Shown: positions 43,901 to 53,061, counted from the stretch's first letter. The stretch is 64,000 bases of DNA from Terriglobia bacterium (GCA_020073495.1 JAIQFD010000002.1:62001-126000); one strand, 5' to 3'. Notes: generated by a model not told the origin, from the sequence alone. Program-made: numbers and translations.

Positions 43901-44091
43901 AGCGCGGAAGCGGCTCGCGCTTCCCGACGGAAGCGTTCCAGCGCTTGGGGATCCCGGGCAAGTTCTTCCGGGAGGAATTTCAAAGCAACAAAGCGTCCCA
44001 GCGTGGTGTCTTCGGCCTTGTAAACCACACCCATGCCGCCGCCACCGAGCATCTCCAAGATGTGATAGTGGGAAACGATTCGCCCGACCAA
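40945..44091 (-). CDS. Ser/Thr protein kinase with membrane anchor, TolB-like domain and TPR array
   Basis: 1048 residues. The Hanks kinase spans 1-285: [12 protein letters not shown]38, HRDIKPAN (129-136), DFGLA (149-153) and [11 protein letters not shown] Thr/Ser/Pro-rich linker follows (about 300-365), then one transmembrane helix ([20 protein letters not shown]). A TolB/FlgO-like domain ([19 protein letters not shown]) and TPRs to the end ([20 protein letters not shown] and others) complete it. It has the same plan as the kinase at 32378 but is clearly diverged. The start is TTG 44091, supported by the family-typical [16 protein letters not shown] run of seven G lies just upstream, and an ATG at 44114 would be in frame with eight. 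Confidence 0.92.
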   Translation of the reverse strand: MVGRIVSHYHILEMLGGGGMGVVYKAEDTTLGRFVALKFLPEELARDPQALERFRREARAASALNHSNICTIHEIGEHDGQPFIVMEFLDGKTLKHTIATRPLELERLLEIGIEVANALDAAHAKGVIHRDIKPANIFVTEHGHAKVLDFGLAKVIQPRLEPAMAAAAATAVGEEHLTSPGTAVGTVVYMSPEQVRGKELDGRTDLFSFGVVLYEMATGVLPFRGETSGVITEAILNRTPVSPIRLNPDLPPKLEEIINKALEKDRKLRYQNASDLRADLARLKRDSDSGRTIAAAVPEVPAPAPPMEVLSGSTGAVTPASTQPASGSSPVSATVTPAIGAVTTTPSTGTSTVTTASGTVPLPPGQPQPIGRKWLIPVVAAVVVVAAVLAWWLLRGRVAGPSAGHKALAVLYFNNLSQDRSLDWLDRGLTEMLTTNLAQVQGLDVLSTERVEGSLQRIVGKKDTTMDPGLAQAVARDAGADAFVSGALLKVGPAQLRLDVRVQDTRTGQILFSDKLEGESVQNIFGMVDSLTARIARRFLPAGSLPENAPAIEQASTSNIEAYRHYQLAREYDRRFLADDAIRELEEAVRLDPQFALSYLLLSGQYETEGDLAKADEMARKVDQFQSRLPRREQLLFQVNKAYRSRDGQAVIKAFESVVAEFPRDTDSRANLADWLHQFNQDERALGILRDGLAAEPKDEALLNELCYVQARRGDQAAALDACTQYSALRPGDPNPWDTRGDVLHRFGRDDEAVAAYRKALELKPDFQAYVEYLKLALVYADQGKYALADAAFLEYAQRTTPLSRLYLPVFQGQFHQMRGDLDGAFESYHKAVSQLARAGQSLGAGEALYSFAILATLMGDSSGALSFARQQKLYGEELQSVSFLEAIRGEQAASERSLQQLATEHPWIGRHALERQRAYNDMAVALVHSDAHGALAAIARLPNQQVADVLFANARAHLLLKDYASAEQEFRRAFTEGTQRGNYSDMRRQVPLVALLCPFYLGQLYEATGKRDQAVNEYQSFLLHFESSHTRLPQVAEARAALKRLMP

Positions 44092-44311
44092 GGCCCCCCC
44101 AATTGGCCGCCCATGTTAGGTTGCCGAGGTAGGCGAGTCAATGCGGAAGCTCAGTGGGCGAAAACCGTTGGTTTCGCGCACGGTTCTTTCTAACGCCCCT
44201 CTTCCAGTTTGGACGACGCCTATTGCGCGCGGGCGTGGAACGGTCAGAACCAACAGCCACCGGAACAGCCACCATCCGCCGCTCCCCGGCCGCCATGGTC
44301 CAGTAAACCAT

Positions 44312-44396
44312 TGGTGCGAAAGGGGGGATTTGAACCCCCACGGGTTTCCCCGCCAGATCCTAAGTCTGGTGCGTCTGCCAATTCCGCCACTTTCGC
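44312..44396 (-). tRNA. tRNA-Leu(UAG)
   Basis: 85 nt including an encoded CCA. The acceptor stem GCGAAAG pairs with CTTTCGC. The anticodon stem CCAGA / TCTGG closes the loop CTTAGGA with anticodon TAG. A long variable arm (GCGGGGAAACCCGT) identifies a class II leucine tRNA. The T arm is GGGGGTTCAAATCCCCC. Its 3' half is duplicated at 32038. Confidence 0.97.
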
Positions 44397-44515
44397 TCTG
44401 TTACTAGGATACACCGGGGCGGAACGGTGTTTGCCAGTGGTGCCGCTGGTTCGTGCGAAAGAAAAAACTCAATACATAAGGACACAAAGGAAGGCACGAA
44501 GGTCACGAAGGAACC
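44397..44515. repeat. Single inverted copy of the GTCCTTCGTG repeat near tRNA-Leu
   Basis: Positions about 44478-44512 read AAGGACACAAAGGAAGGCACG then AAGGTCACGAAGGAA, the reverse complement of the phrase arrayed at 23637-23935. Confidence 0.6.
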
Positions 44516-45211
44516 CTACCGCTTCTTGGCGGGGACCTGCTGCCAGACATCCTTGAAATCGAAAAAGCCTTCCTTGCCCTTGAGCCACTCGGCGCCCAGG
44601 ACGGCGCCCTCGGCGAAGCCGCGGCGGGACTTGGCGTCGTGGATGAGCATCATGGTGTCGTATGCAGAGTCGAAGAGGATCACGTGGGTGCCGACGATGT
44701 CGCCCTCGCGCAGGGAGGTGATCTCCACCTCGTCGCCGCTGACCGCCTGCAGGATCTTCTTGATCTTCACCGCGGTGCCGGAGGGCGCATCCTTCTTCTG
44801 GGCGTGATGGCGCTCGACGATCTTGGCGGTGTAGCCGTGCTGCAGTCCGGCGGCGGCGGCGCGCGCGATGTCGTAGAAGACGTTCACGCCCACGGAAAAA
44901 TTGGAGGCGAAGAGAAAGGCGATGTAGCTCTGCTCCACCAGCTGGCGGACGTGCGTCATCTGCTCTCCCCAGCCGGTAGTGCCGACGACCATGTCGGCGC
45001 CGGCGCGGCAGCAGGCCTCGATGTTCTCCACCACCGCGTCCGGGGTGGTGAAGTCGATGACCATGTCCACGCCCTTAAGCGCTTCCTTGGTCAGCGCCGA
45101 GGCGTGCGGGTTCTCCTTGCTGTCGAGGGCGCGTACGTCGTGGCCGCGCTCGCTCGCGATCTCGGCGACCATGCTGCCGGTCTTGCCCTTGCCCAGCACC
45201 CAGATCTTCAC
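44516..45211 (-). CDS. dapB: 4-hydroxy-tetrahydrodipicolinate reductase
   Basis: 231 residues, slightly short for the family. The N-terminal nucleotide fold is VLGKGKTGSMVAEIA. FTTPDAVVENIEACC and GTTGW follow, and the catalytic block is ERHHAQKKDAPSGTA with the HH pair and Lys. The enzyme reduces hydroxy-tetrahydrodipicolinate with NAD(P)H on the way to diaminopimelate and lysine. ATG 45211 overlaps the aspartate kinase stop by ATGA. It is last in the asd-lysC-dapB operon; dapA is not in the window. Confidence 0.94.
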   Translation of the reverse strand: MKIWVLGKGKTGSMVAEIASERGHDVRALDSKENPHASALTKEALKGVDMVIDFTTPDAVVENIEACCRAGADMVVGTTGWGEQMTHVRQLVEQSYIAFLFASNFSVGVNVFYDIARAAAAGLQHGYTAKIVERHHAQKKDAPSGTAVKIKKILQAVSGDEVEITSLREGDIVGTHVILFDSAYDTMMLIHDAKSRRGFAEGAVLGAEWLKGKEGFFDFKDVWQQVPAKKR

Positions 45212-46581
45212 TCAAACACCTCAGGGTCGGGATCGCTGAAGAAGGCGTCGTGCAGGCGGCGGACGGCCTCGGGGACGTCGTCCTCGTCGATCACGAAGGT
45301 GATGTTGATCTCCGACGCGCCTTGCGAAATCATACGCACGTTGATGTCGGAAATCGCAGAGAAAACTTTGGCCGCAATGCCGGAGGTGCCGCGGATGTTC
45401 TCGCCCACCAGGCAGACGATCGCCTTGCGGCCCTCGTATTTCACGTAGGCCAGCTTGTCGAGGTCGGCGGCGATGGCGGGGATGGCCTCGTTGGAGTCCA
45501 CGGTGAGCGAGACGCTGACCTCGGAGGTCGAAACCACATCCACCACACAACTGTGCTTGTCGAAAACATCGAAGATGGATTTCAGGAAGCCGTGCGCGCC
45601 CAGCATGCGGGTGGCGACCACGTCCACGATGGTGATGCGCTTCTTGGCGGCGATGGCCTTGAAGACGTTACGGCAATGGGGCGCGCGCGAAGTGATGCGC
45701 GTGCCCTCATTGTTCGGCTTCCGCGAATTCAGCACCTGCACCGGGATGTTCTTCTGCACCGCGGGCAGTAGAGTCGCCGGGTGCAGGACCTTGGCGCCGA
45801 AATAGGCGAGTTCGGCGGCCTCGTCGAAGCTGATGACCTTGATGCGGCGCGCGCCGGGACAGAGGTTGGGATCGGTGGTCATCATGCCGTCCACATCGGT
45901 CCAGATCTCGATGACCGCCGAGTCGAGCCCGGCGCCAACGATGGCGGCGGAGAAGTCCGAGCCGCCGCGCCCGATGGTGGTGATGGCGCCCTGGGGCGTA
46001 GCGCCGATGAAGCCGCCCATCACCGGCACGCGCCCTTTCTCGATCAACGGCTTGACCTCGCGCCGCAGGCGGTCGTTGGTCTCCTCGAAGTCGGGGACCG
46101 CCCGGCCAAAGCGTTGGTCGGTGACGATGACCTTGGAGGAGTCCACATGCGTTGCATCGATCCCGCGCAGCGAGAAGGCCGCGGTGGCGATCTTGCTGGA
46201 GATGCGCTCGCCGAAGGAAGCGATATTGTCGGCGGTGCGGTCGGTGAGTTCGCCGACGGCGGCGATGCCGCGGAGCAGCTCGTCGAGCGCGTCAAAGTGC
46301 GATTCCAGCTCGGAGTGGAACTGGGTGAAGACGCCGGTCCCCAGCACTTCGCCGGCGACGGTGTAGTGGCGCTCGCGGAGCTGGCGGGAGAGGTCGAGCG
46401 CCAGGTCGCGGTCGCCGGCGCCGGCCGCCTTGCCCATGGCGAGCAGCGAGTCGGTTACCCCCGCCAGCGCGCTGACCACCACCGCCGGGCGCAGGCCGAG
46501 GCGCGAGCGCACGATCTCGGCGGCGCGCTCGATGGCGGCAGCGTCCTGCACGGACGTTCCGCCGAATTTCATCACGATCAT
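45208..46581 (-). CDS. lysC: Aspartate kinase
   Basis: 457 residues. The kinase domain (1-290) begins with the signature VMKFGGTSVQD and has FGERISSKI and TTIGRGGSDFSA. Two ACT domains follow (about 310-457), the allosteric part that usually senses lysine or threonine. It catalyses the first committed step of the aspartate family. ATG 46581 overlaps the asd stop by ATGA, and its own stop overlaps dapB. The frame is open for 32 codons further upstream but only as the asd 3' end in another frame. Confidence 0.95.
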   Translation of the reverse strand: MIVMKFGGTSVQDAAAIERAAEIVRSRLGLRPAVVVSALAGVTDSLLAMGKAAGAGDRDLALDLSRQLRERHYTVAGEVLGTGVFTQFHSELESHFDALDELLRGIAAVGELTDRTADNIASFGERISSKIATAAFSLRGIDATHVDSSKVIVTDQRFGRAVPDFEETNDRLRREVKPLIEKGRVPVMGGFIGATPQGAITTIGRGGSDFSAAIVGAGLDSAVIEIWTDVDGMMTTDPNLCPGARRIKVISFDEAAELAYFGAKVLHPATLLPAVQKNIPVQVLNSRKPNNEGTRITSRAPHCRNVFKAIAAKKRITIVDVVATRMLGAHGFLKSIFDVFDKHSCVVDVVSTSEVSVSLTVDSNEAIPAIAADLDKLAYVKYEGRKAIVCLVGENIRGTSGIAAKVFSAISDINVRMISQGASEINITFVIDEDDVPEAVRRLHDAFFSDPDPEVFE

Positions 46582-47630
46582 TCGAAGTAGCCCTGCGCCT
46601 TCAGGAGTTCTGCGTTGAGCAGGGCCGCACCGGCCGCGCCGCGAATGGTGTTGTGCGACAGGACGGTGAATTTCCAATCAAGCAGGGGACACGGACGCAG
46701 CCGGCCGACGCTGATGGCCATGCCCGCGCCGCGGTCGGCGTCGAAGCGCGGCTGCGGACGGTCGGGAGCAGGATCATAGACAATGGGCTGCTGGGGCGCG
46801 CTGGGCAGGCGCTTCTCCTGCGGGATGCCGCGGAAGTCGCTCCAGGCGGCGATGATCTCCTGCGCCGTCGCCGGCCGCTTCAACTTTACCGACACCGATT
46901 CCGTATGCCCGTCCTCGACGGCCACGCGGTTGCACTGCGCGCTCATCACAAAATCGGCGGGGACGGCGGCGGCTCCGTTGACCGAACCCAGCATCTTCGG
47001 GGTCTCGGCCTCCATCTTCTCCTCTTCCTGCGCGATATAGGGGATGACGTTGCCCAGGATGTCGAGCGAGGCGACACCCGGGTATCCCGCGCCGCTCACC
47101 GCCTGCATCGTGACCACAAAGACCTTTTCCAGGCCGAAGTGTTTCTGGATGGGCGCCAGTGCCAGCGCCAGGCCCATCGCCGAGCAGTTGGAATTGGTGA
47201 CCACGAAGCCGCGCGACTTCTTGTGCCAGGACTGCGCCTCGATCAGGCGAAGGTGGTCAGGGTTGATCTCGGGGATGACCAGGGGCACATCCGGCTTCAT
47301 GCGCATCGCGCTGGAGTTGGAGATCACGGCGCAGCCGGCATCGGCGAACTGCGGCTCCAGCTCGCGCGCGATGGCGCCGTCGAGCGAGGCGAAGACGATG
47401 TGTGGTGCGCCCTCGGGCGTGGCCGGGGAAACCACCAGGCCGGCGACGGACTCCGGCATCGGCGTCTTCAGGCGCCAGCGCGTGGCATCGCGATATGGTT
47501 GTCCGGCGGAGCGCTCCGAGGCGGCAAGCCACTTCACCTCGAACCACGGATGGCGTTCGAGCAACTGGATGAGCCGCTGGCCGACTATTCCGGTCGCGCC
47601 CAGGATCCCTACAGGAACTCGGTCTGACAT
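46578..47630 (-). CDS. asd: Aspartate-semialdehyde dehydrogenase
   Basis: 350 residues. The NADP fold is GILGATGIVGQRLIQLL. The active-site cysteine is in VVTNSNCSAMGLALAL, and GAGYPGVASLDILGNVIPYI follows. The pattern and length fit the archaeal/fungal-type ASADH branch also common in Acidobacteriota and other phyla. The enzyme reduces aspartyl phosphate made by the next gene. First gene of the asd-lysC-dapB operon. ATG 47630 starts directly at the fold. Confidence 0.95.
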   Translation of the reverse strand: MSDRVPVGILGATGIVGQRLIQLLERHPWFEVKWLAASERSAGQPYRDATRWRLKTPMPESVAGLVVSPATPEGAPHIVFASLDGAIARELEPQFADAGCAVISNSSAMRMKPDVPLVIPEINPDHLRLIEAQSWHKKSRGFVVTNSNCSAMGLALALAPIQKHFGLEKVFVVTMQAVSGAGYPGVASLDILGNVIPYIAQEEEKMEAETPKMLGSVNGAAAVPADFVMSAQCNRVAVEDGHTESVSVKLKRPATAQEIIAAWSDFRGIPQEKRLPSAPQQPIVYDPAPDRPQPRFDADRGAGMAISVGRLRPCPLLDWKFTVLSHNTIRGAAGAALLNAELLKAQGYFE

Positions 47631-47800
47631 CGCTTTCAGAGGATTCTACACCGGCGTACGAGCACAGATTCGCTCGGGGGTTGTCGGATTGGGGGAGCGA
47701 GGCGCCGATGTCGCCCTCGTCACACGGCACCAGGCGCGGAATCACACGCCGACAAGGCGGGATTTTGGTATGCTGCGCGGCTGGAAAGAAGGAGGGATCC

Positions 47801-48826
47801 ATGCCCGAGCTACGGCAGAACCGCTTCACCAAAGAATGGGTCATCATGGCCACGGAACGTGCGAAACGGCCGGAAGAATTGTGCGTGAAACGCGACATCA
47901 AGCCGCTGCCGCACTATTCGGAGAAGTGCCCGTTCTGCCCGGGGAACGAGAAGCTGGCGCCGCCGGAGGTGATGCACGTGCCCGACGGTAACGGGTCCTG
48001 GCGATGCCGGGTGGTGCCGAACAAGTTCGCGGCGCTGTCGCGGGAAGGGCAGCCCACGTTCAACGTGCATCGGTCGAGACGGACGATGAACGGGGTCGGC
48101 ATCCACGATGTGATCGTGGAGACGCCGGACCACGCGGCGACCACGGCGCTGCTGGCCGACGACCAGGTCGCCGACATCATCCGCTGCTACAAATCCAGGT
48201 TTGACGAGTGCAGCGCGGACCCGCGCGTGGAGAACGTCACCATTTTCAAGAACCACGGCGCCGGCGCCGGCACCAGCCTGGAGCACCCGCACTCGCAGCT
48301 GATCGCGACGCCAGTGATCTCCTCCCAGGTGCGCTACCGCCTGTACGAGGCGTTGCGCCACTACGACGAGTTCGGCGAGTGCATGTTCTGCTCGGGACTG
48401 GCGGAGGAAATCGCGGAGAAATCGCGCATCGTGATGGCGACCGATCATTTCGTGGTGGGGGAACCATTCGCGTCGGCGACGCCGTTCGCCACCTACATCT
48501 ATCCGCGGCGGCACATGGCGAGCTTCGGGGCGATCGACCCGGTCGAGATCGAGGACCTGGCACACGTGCTGCGCGCCGTCCTGGCGAAGCTGTACGTCGG
48601 ACTGGAGAACCCGGACTTCAACTACACCATCCGCACCGCGCCGCACGAGAACTCCGGCGTTAAGTACTACCACTGGTACCTGAGCGTGATCCCGCGGCTG
48701 ACGCGGGTCGCAGGGTTCGAGCTTGGATCGGGGATGTTCATCAACACGGTGCTGCCGGAGGCGGCGGCGGAGTTCCTGCGGAACGTCAAGACCGATCAGT
48801 TGACCGCGGCGGCTACGAAAACCTAG
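47801..48826 (+). CDS. galT: Galactose-1-phosphate uridylyltransferase
   Basis: 341 residues. Zinc or iron ligands are CPFC near residue 45, with the catalytic HxH in GTSLEHPHSQLIA. CMFC lies in the second half, and YHWYLSVIPR is the C-terminal histidine block. The enzyme swaps UMP between UDP-glucose and galactose-1-phosphate in the Leloir pathway. A strong AAGGAGGG lies 6 nt before ATG 47801. No galK or galE neighbour is present, so it may serve sugar-nucleotide interconversion in general. The substrate could also be another hexose phosphate. Confidence 0.9.
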   Translation: MPELRQNRFTKEWVIMATERAKRPEELCVKRDIKPLPHYSEKCPFCPGNEKLAPPEVMHVPDGNGSWRCRVVPNKFAALSREGQPTFNVHRSRRTMNGVGIHDVIVETPDHAATTALLADDQVADIIRCYKSRFDECSADPRVENVTIFKNHGAGAGTSLEHPHSQLIATPVISSQVRYRLYEALRHYDEFGECMFCSGLAEEIAEKSRIVMATDHFVVGEPFASATPFATYIYPRRHMASFGAIDPVEIEDLAHVLRAVLAKLYVGLENPDFNYTIRTAPHENSGVKYYHWYLSVIPRLTRVAGFELGSGMFINTVLPEAAAEFLRNVKTDQLTAAATKT

Positions 48827-48925
48827 ACACAGCGAACACAGAGGAACACAGAGGCGGAGCCCCCGGCCCTTTGTCTCTTAGGTAGCGATCCTTCGACTCG
48901 CGCGCCCAAAACGGGGCGCGCTCGC
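48827..48925. repeat. Repeat-derived spacer after galT
   Basis: About 48830-48855 is an inverted GTGTTCCTCTGTG-type phrase. About 48890-48935 reads CCTTCGACTCGCGCGCCC then CGCTCGCTCAGGATGACA, a hairpin-bearing repeat with a second copy at 50690-50745. Confidence 0.6.
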
Positions 48926-50017
48926 TCAGGATGACACCGTGGAGGATTTTGTGGCGAGGCGCACGAGGCGCGCTGCGGGGTAGAGCCAGCGCAGACCGCA
49001 CGGCAGGCGGACGTAATTCCAGTCATCCAGCGTGGGGATCAACGCATAGCGCAGCAGGTAGGCGAGCCGCTCCGCGGAGGTATCGCGTGACGCTCGGATG
49101 AACCGGTGCCGGGCGGCGAGATCCTCGTCCAGGTCAGCGCCGTTCTCGAAATTGCGCTTCACTATTTCCACCAGAGGTTTGGTTTCACGATCGTTTGCAG
49201 CGACAGAGCGAACGTCCTCCGGCAAAGGGGCACCGCACCAGTCCGCAAGCATGCAGGCGATGCAGAATCCCAGGCCGGTGCGGCGGTCCAAGGCTTCCCC
49301 CTTCACATAGTCCCAGTCCATTGAGCATGCGCGCAGGAGGGCGGCTATATCCGCGACGTGCGCCAGCTTGTTCCAGCCGTGTTTGGTCGCGTGGACCGTC
49401 AGCATGAGTAGATCGTCTTCTGGCGAAAGCGCGGGTATGTCGCGGTCGCCGATGCGAACCTTTGCCGATCGGGCGAAAAGTTGATCCAGGTCGAAGACAT
49501 CGCCGAATTGTCGCGGAACGTATTGCCAGTGGAGTTCGACATGGATGCGGCCGTCCGACATGGCGTACTCGCAGCCGGAACGCAGATGCGCCTGGAGCTG
49601 CCAGGGCTCCAGCGGCAGCGCGGCGGTGAAGCCCATCTTTCCGAGCGTGGCGATGGCCGCTGGGATGTCGTCGGGGCGAAGTAGCAGGTCGAGATCGCAA
49701 TACTCGCGCGCGGCGACGTCGCCGTACAGACGCTGTGCCAGGACCGGGCCCTTGAAGGCGAGCGCGGGCGGGAGGGCGTCGAGCAAGCGAGGCAGCTCCG
49801 AACTCAGCAGCAGCGAGCGCCGTAGGTTCTGCTGGAAGCGTTCTTCGAGGCGGGGGCGAAGCTGTGGGAGGCGCCGATAAAGCTGCGGCGCAAGACCGTG
49901 GCGAATGGCGAAGGACAGGTCCGCGTGAGCGAACTGGGTGTCGTCGCCGCGCAGAAAGGCGATGAGGGCGGCGAACTGGTCGTGCGGGGCGACGATGGAG
50001 GTGGCGGCGATGGCCAC
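48926..50017 (-). CDS. Nucleotidyltransferase-fold protein (NTP_transf_5-like)
   Basis: 363 residues. The nucleotidyltransferase core is at about 85-170: LAFKGPVLAQRLYGDVAAREYCDLDLLLRPDDIPAA, with the metal-binding DLDLL pair, then a beta strand HVELHWQYVP. A helical C-terminal half follows. This matches the uncharacterised nucleotidyltransferase family often found near polysaccharide genes. The start is GTG 50017 with a weak ribosome site. It lies 18 bp downstream of msrQ on the same strand. Substrate unknown; the third catalytic acid is probably E of VELHW. Confidence 0.82.
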   Translation of the reverse strand: MAIAATSIVAPHDQFAALIAFLRGDDTQFAHADLSFAIRHGLAPQLYRRLPQLRPRLEERFQQNLRRSLLLSSELPRLLDALPPALAFKGPVLAQRLYGDVAAREYCDLDLLLRPDDIPAAIATLGKMGFTAALPLEPWQLQAHLRSGCEYAMSDGRIHVELHWQYVPRQFGDVFDLDQLFARSAKVRIGDRDIPALSPEDDLLMLTVHATKHGWNKLAHVADIAALLRACSMDWDYVKGEALDRRTGLGFCIACMLADWCGAPLPEDVRSVAANDRETKPLVEIVKRNFENGADLDEDLAARHRFIRASRDTSAERLAYLLRYALIPTLDDWNYVRLPCGLRWLYPAARLVRLATKSSTVSS

Positions 50018-50035
50018 TATTCTAATGCGCCCGCG

Positions 50036-50677
50036 CTAGTCGGCCTGCGGGCTCAGGGCCGGCGAAGCGGGACGCGCCGTACGGCTGCGTCCGATGGCCG
50101 GCACGATCCACAAGGCCAGGCGGGACAGCATCAGGATGGCGAAGATGACAGCATACGTCTGCGGCTTGACGGTCACGCGCTTCACCAGCCAGAGGAAGTG
50201 GATCACGCCCGCCAGGGCGCTGAAATAGATCAAGCGGTGAAGCGTCTGCCAGCGTTTGCCGCCCAGGCGGCCGATCCAGCCGCGCGTCGAAGTAAACGCC
50301 AGCGGCAGCATGAGGACAAATGCGCTGAATCCGGCGGTGATGAAGGGACGCTTGTAGACGTCCGGCACCATGCCGGCGAAATTGAAGTTCTGGTCGAGCC
50401 AGACGTAGGTCGTCAGGTGGAGCACGCCGTAGAAGAAAGCGAACAGGCCGAGCATTCGGCGGAAGCGGATCAGGTCGGCGATGCCGGTGAGCTTGCGCAG
50501 CGGCGTGATGGCGAGCGTCGCCATCAGGAAGACCAGGACCCACTCGCCAGTGGAGCGTGTGATGAACTCGATGGGGTTGGCGCCCAGCGTCCCCTGGACG
50601 CCCTTCCACACCAGCCGCACCAGCGGCCCCAGGCAAGCGAGGAAGACAGCGACTTTCAGGATTGGGACGCGTTTCAT
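50036..50677 (-). CDS. msrQ: MsrQ heme-binding membrane subunit of the MsrPQ system
   Basis: 213 residues with about six transmembrane helices of the ferric-reductase-like fold. STGEWVLVFLMATLAITPLR and MLGLFAFFYGVLHLTTYVW (His heme ligand) come first, then RWQTLHRLIYFSALAGVIHFLW with two more histidines. MsrQ passes electrons from the quinone pool or flavin reductase to MsrP in the periplasm. ATG 50677 is the natural start; the frame is open 22 codons upstream without membrane character. It follows msrP by 67 bp, the usual gene order. Confidence 0.92.
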   Translation of the reverse strand: MKRVPILKVAVFLACLGPLVRLVWKGVQGTLGANPIEFITRSTGEWVLVFLMATLAITPLRKLTGIADLIRFRRMLGLFAFFYGVLHLTTYVWLDQNFNFAGMVPDVYKRPFITAGFSAFVLMLPLAFTSTRGWIGRLGGKRWQTLHRLIYFSALAGVIHFLWLVKRVTVKPQTYAVIFAILMLSRLALWIVPAIGRSRTARPASPALSPQAD

Positions 50678-50744
50678 AGAGATCAAAGCAGGTCCCTCGA
50701 CTCGGACGCGCGCGGTTCGGCGCGTCCTCGCTCGGGATGACAAT

Positions 50745-51716
50745 TCAATAATATTTTTTCAGGTCCATGCCGCTATACAGGCCGGCGACCTCGCTGTACC
50801 CGTTGAACATCTGCGTCTCACGCTTCTTAATGGAGGCGAAGAAGCCGCTGCCGTCGATGCGGCGTTCGGTCTTCTGGCTCCAGCGCGGATGGTCCACGTT
50901 CGGGTTGACGTTCGAGTAAAAGCCGTACTCGTTGGGCGCGGCCTTGTTCCACGCGGTCTTAGGCTCGTGGTCCACAAAGCGGATCTTCACGATGGACTTG
51001 CAGCTCTTGAATCCGTACTTCCAGGGCAGCACGACGCGGACGGGAGCTCCGTTCTGGTTGGGCAACGTTTCACCGTACAGGCCGAAACAGAGCAGGGCGA
51101 GCGGGTGCATGGCTTCGTCCATGCGCAGACCCTCTACGTAGGGCCAATCGAGGACCGCCTGGCGCACGCCGGGCATCTGAGCGGGATCGGCAAGGGTGAC
51201 GAACTCGATGTACTTGGCCTTCGACGCCGGCTCCACCTGCTTGATGAAGTTCGACAGCGAGTAGCCGACCCAGGGGATCACCATGGACCAGCCTTCGACG
51301 CAGCGGTGGCGGTAGATGCGCTCTTCCAGCGTCGCCATCTTCATGAGCTGGTCAATGTCGTATTCGAGCGGCTTCTTGACGAAACCTTCCACCAAGACCT
51401 TCCACGGCTGTGGCTTCAGGCGGTACGCCTCGCGCGCGGGGTCGTCCTTGTTCACGCCGTACTCATAGAAATTGTTGTAGGTGGTGAGGTCCTTGTACGG
51501 CGTCTGCTTCTCGTCGGTCTTGATGGTGGTCTTGAGGCCGGGGAGCTTGGTCCCCGCGAGCGCGGACTCTGGCGATACGAACTCGAGCAGCCTCGGCCCG
51601 GCCAGCAGCACCGCCCCCGCGACTCCCATGCCGGCCATGAACTTGCGCCGGTCCAGGTAGGAGCTTCTGGGCGTGATCTCGGACGACGGGATATCAGACG
51701 GCTTCTTGATCAGCAT
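50745..51716 (-). CDS. msrP: MsrP periplasmic methionine-sulfoxide reductase, molybdopterin subunit
   Basis: 323 residues. A twin-arginine signal ([20 protein letters not shown]) exports the folded protein. The molybdenum-binding cysteine is C139 in [17 protein letters not shown], and [20 protein letters not shown] is the second cofactor block. MsrP repairs oxidised methionines in envelope proteins using electrons from MsrQ, encoded just downstream. Length and motifs match the YedY family throughout. ATG 51716 precedes the Tat signal by a normal n-region. Confidence 0.95.
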   Translation of the reverse strand: MLIKKPSDIPSSEITPRSSYLDRRKFMAGMGVAGAVLLAGPRLLEFVSPESALAGTKLPGLKTTIKTDEKQTPYKDLTTYNNFYEYGVNKDDPAREAYRLKPQPWKVLVEGFVKKPLEYDIDQLMKMATLEERIYRHRCVEGWSMVIPWVGYSLSNFIKQVEPASKAKYIEFVTLADPAQMPGVRQAVLDWPYVEGLRMDEAMHPLALLCFGLYGETLPNQNGAPVRVVLPWKYGFKSCKSIVKIRFVDHEPKTAWNKAAPNEYGFYSNVNPNVDHPRWSQKTERRIDGSGFFASIKKRETQMFNGYSEVAGLYSGMDLKKYY

Positions 51717-51839
51717 GGCTGCAATCTATGTATGGTCCGGACGCTGGATTCCCCCTCTCATCAGACACGTATCCCTTGCAAAAGTTTCAGAGAGATGAGC
51801 AGAGAAGCCAACGAAGAACGACCGAAGACCAACGACTCC

Positions 51840-53060
51840 TTACTCGTAGCGCAGGGCCTCGATGGGGTCGAGTCGAGCGGCTTTGCGGGCCGGATAGAAG
51901 CCAAAGAAGATACCGACCGCCATCGAGAAGAAGACGGCGACGCCGATGGCAACGGGCGAGACCAGCACCGGCCAGCCGAAGACGGTGACGATGACCTGGG
52001 TGGCGCCCACGCCGGTCAGGATGCCGACCGTTCCGCCCAGCAGGCTGAGCGTCACTGACTCAAGCAGGAATTGTTTCTGCACGTCGGTCTCGGTGGCGCC
52101 GATGGCCATGCGGATGCCGATCTCCCGCGTGCGCTCCGTGACCGATACCAGCATGATGTTCATGATGCCGATGCCGCCCACCAATAGCGAGACGCTGGCG
52201 ATGGAGAGCAGCAGCAAGGTCATGACGCGGTTCTGCTGGTCGCGAAGCTCGGCCAGGTCGGCGAGGTTGCGGACGAAGAAGTCGTCGTCCTGTTCGGGGC
52301 GGATGCGGTGGCGGTCGCGCAGCAGGCTGGTGATCTGCTGCTCGGCGGTGTAGCTGCCTTCCTTCGAGACCGCCGAAACCATGATGTAGCGCAGCCAGGT
52401 GTCGCCGGTGAGTTTCTTCTGGTGGGTGGTGTAGGGGATGATCACGACGTCATCCTGGTCGTTGCCCATGGCCGCGGACATACCCTTGGATTCCAACACG
52501 CCGACCACCTTGAAGGGCATGTCCTTAATGCGGATGGTCTGGCCGAGGGCGTTGGTGGAGCCGAACAGGTTCTTGCGCACGGTTTCGCCGACCACGGCGA
52601 CGTTGGCGGCCATCTCCACGTCCTGCTGGGTGAACTCGGTGCCCTGGGCGACCGCCCAGTTGCGGACCTCGAAGAACTCCGGCGAGGTGCCGCTGATCTG
52701 GGTTCCCCAATTGTCGTTGCCGAAGACCACTTGCGCCCCGGTGCCCACACCCGGCGCAGCATTCTTCACCGCGGGACACTCCTTGAGGATTGCGGTCAAG
52801 TCGGAGTAGATCAAAGTCTTGGTGTTGCCGTGACCCATGTGCAGGCCGCCGCGGGTCACCGTGCCGCTACCAACGAAGATCAGGTTCGAGCCCATGGCGG
52901 CGAGCTGCTCCTGGGCCTTCTGCGCGCCGCCCTGGCCGATGCCGACCACGGCGATCACCGCGGCCACGCCGATGATGACGCCCAGCATGGTCAGGATGGA
53001 GCGCATCTTGTTGCGCGCCAGGGCGCGCAGCGCGATGCGCAATGTGGACATCAGGTCCAT
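51840..53060 (-). CDS. MacB-type ABC transporter permease
   Basis: 406 residues with the MacB/FtsX topology. TM1 is near residue 25 (SILTMLGVIIGVAAVIAVV), followed by a large periplasmic domain at about 45-280 and three C-terminal helices (LLLLSIASVSLLVGGIGIMNIMLV, VGILTGVGATQVIV, FSMAVGIFFGFYPARKAARL). Such permeases act by mechanotransmission, pushing substrates from the periplasm through TolC, or move lipoproteins. GGAGG lies 6 nt before ATG 53060, 1 bp after the ATPase stop. It is third in the adaptor-ATPase-permease operon. No TolC gene is in the window. Confidence 0.93.
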   Translation of the reverse strand: MDLMSTLRIALRALARNKMRSILTMLGVIIGVAAVIAVVGIGQGGAQKAQEQLAAMGSNLIFVGSGTVTRGGLHMGHGNTKTLIYSDLTAILKECPAVKNAAPGVGTGAQVVFGNDNWGTQISGTSPEFFEVRNWAVAQGTEFTQQDVEMAANVAVVGETVRKNLFGSTNALGQTIRIKDMPFKVVGVLESKGMSAAMGNDQDDVVIIPYTTHQKKLTGDTWLRYIMVSAVSKEGSYTAEQQITSLLRDRHRIRPEQDDDFFVRNLADLAELRDQQNRVMTLLLLSIASVSLLVGGIGIMNIMLVSVTERTREIGIRMAIGATETDVQKQFLLESVTLSLLGGTVGILTGVGATQVIVTVFGWPVLVSPVAIGVAVFFSMAVGIFFGFYPARKAARLDPIEALRYE

Positions 53061-53061
53061 A

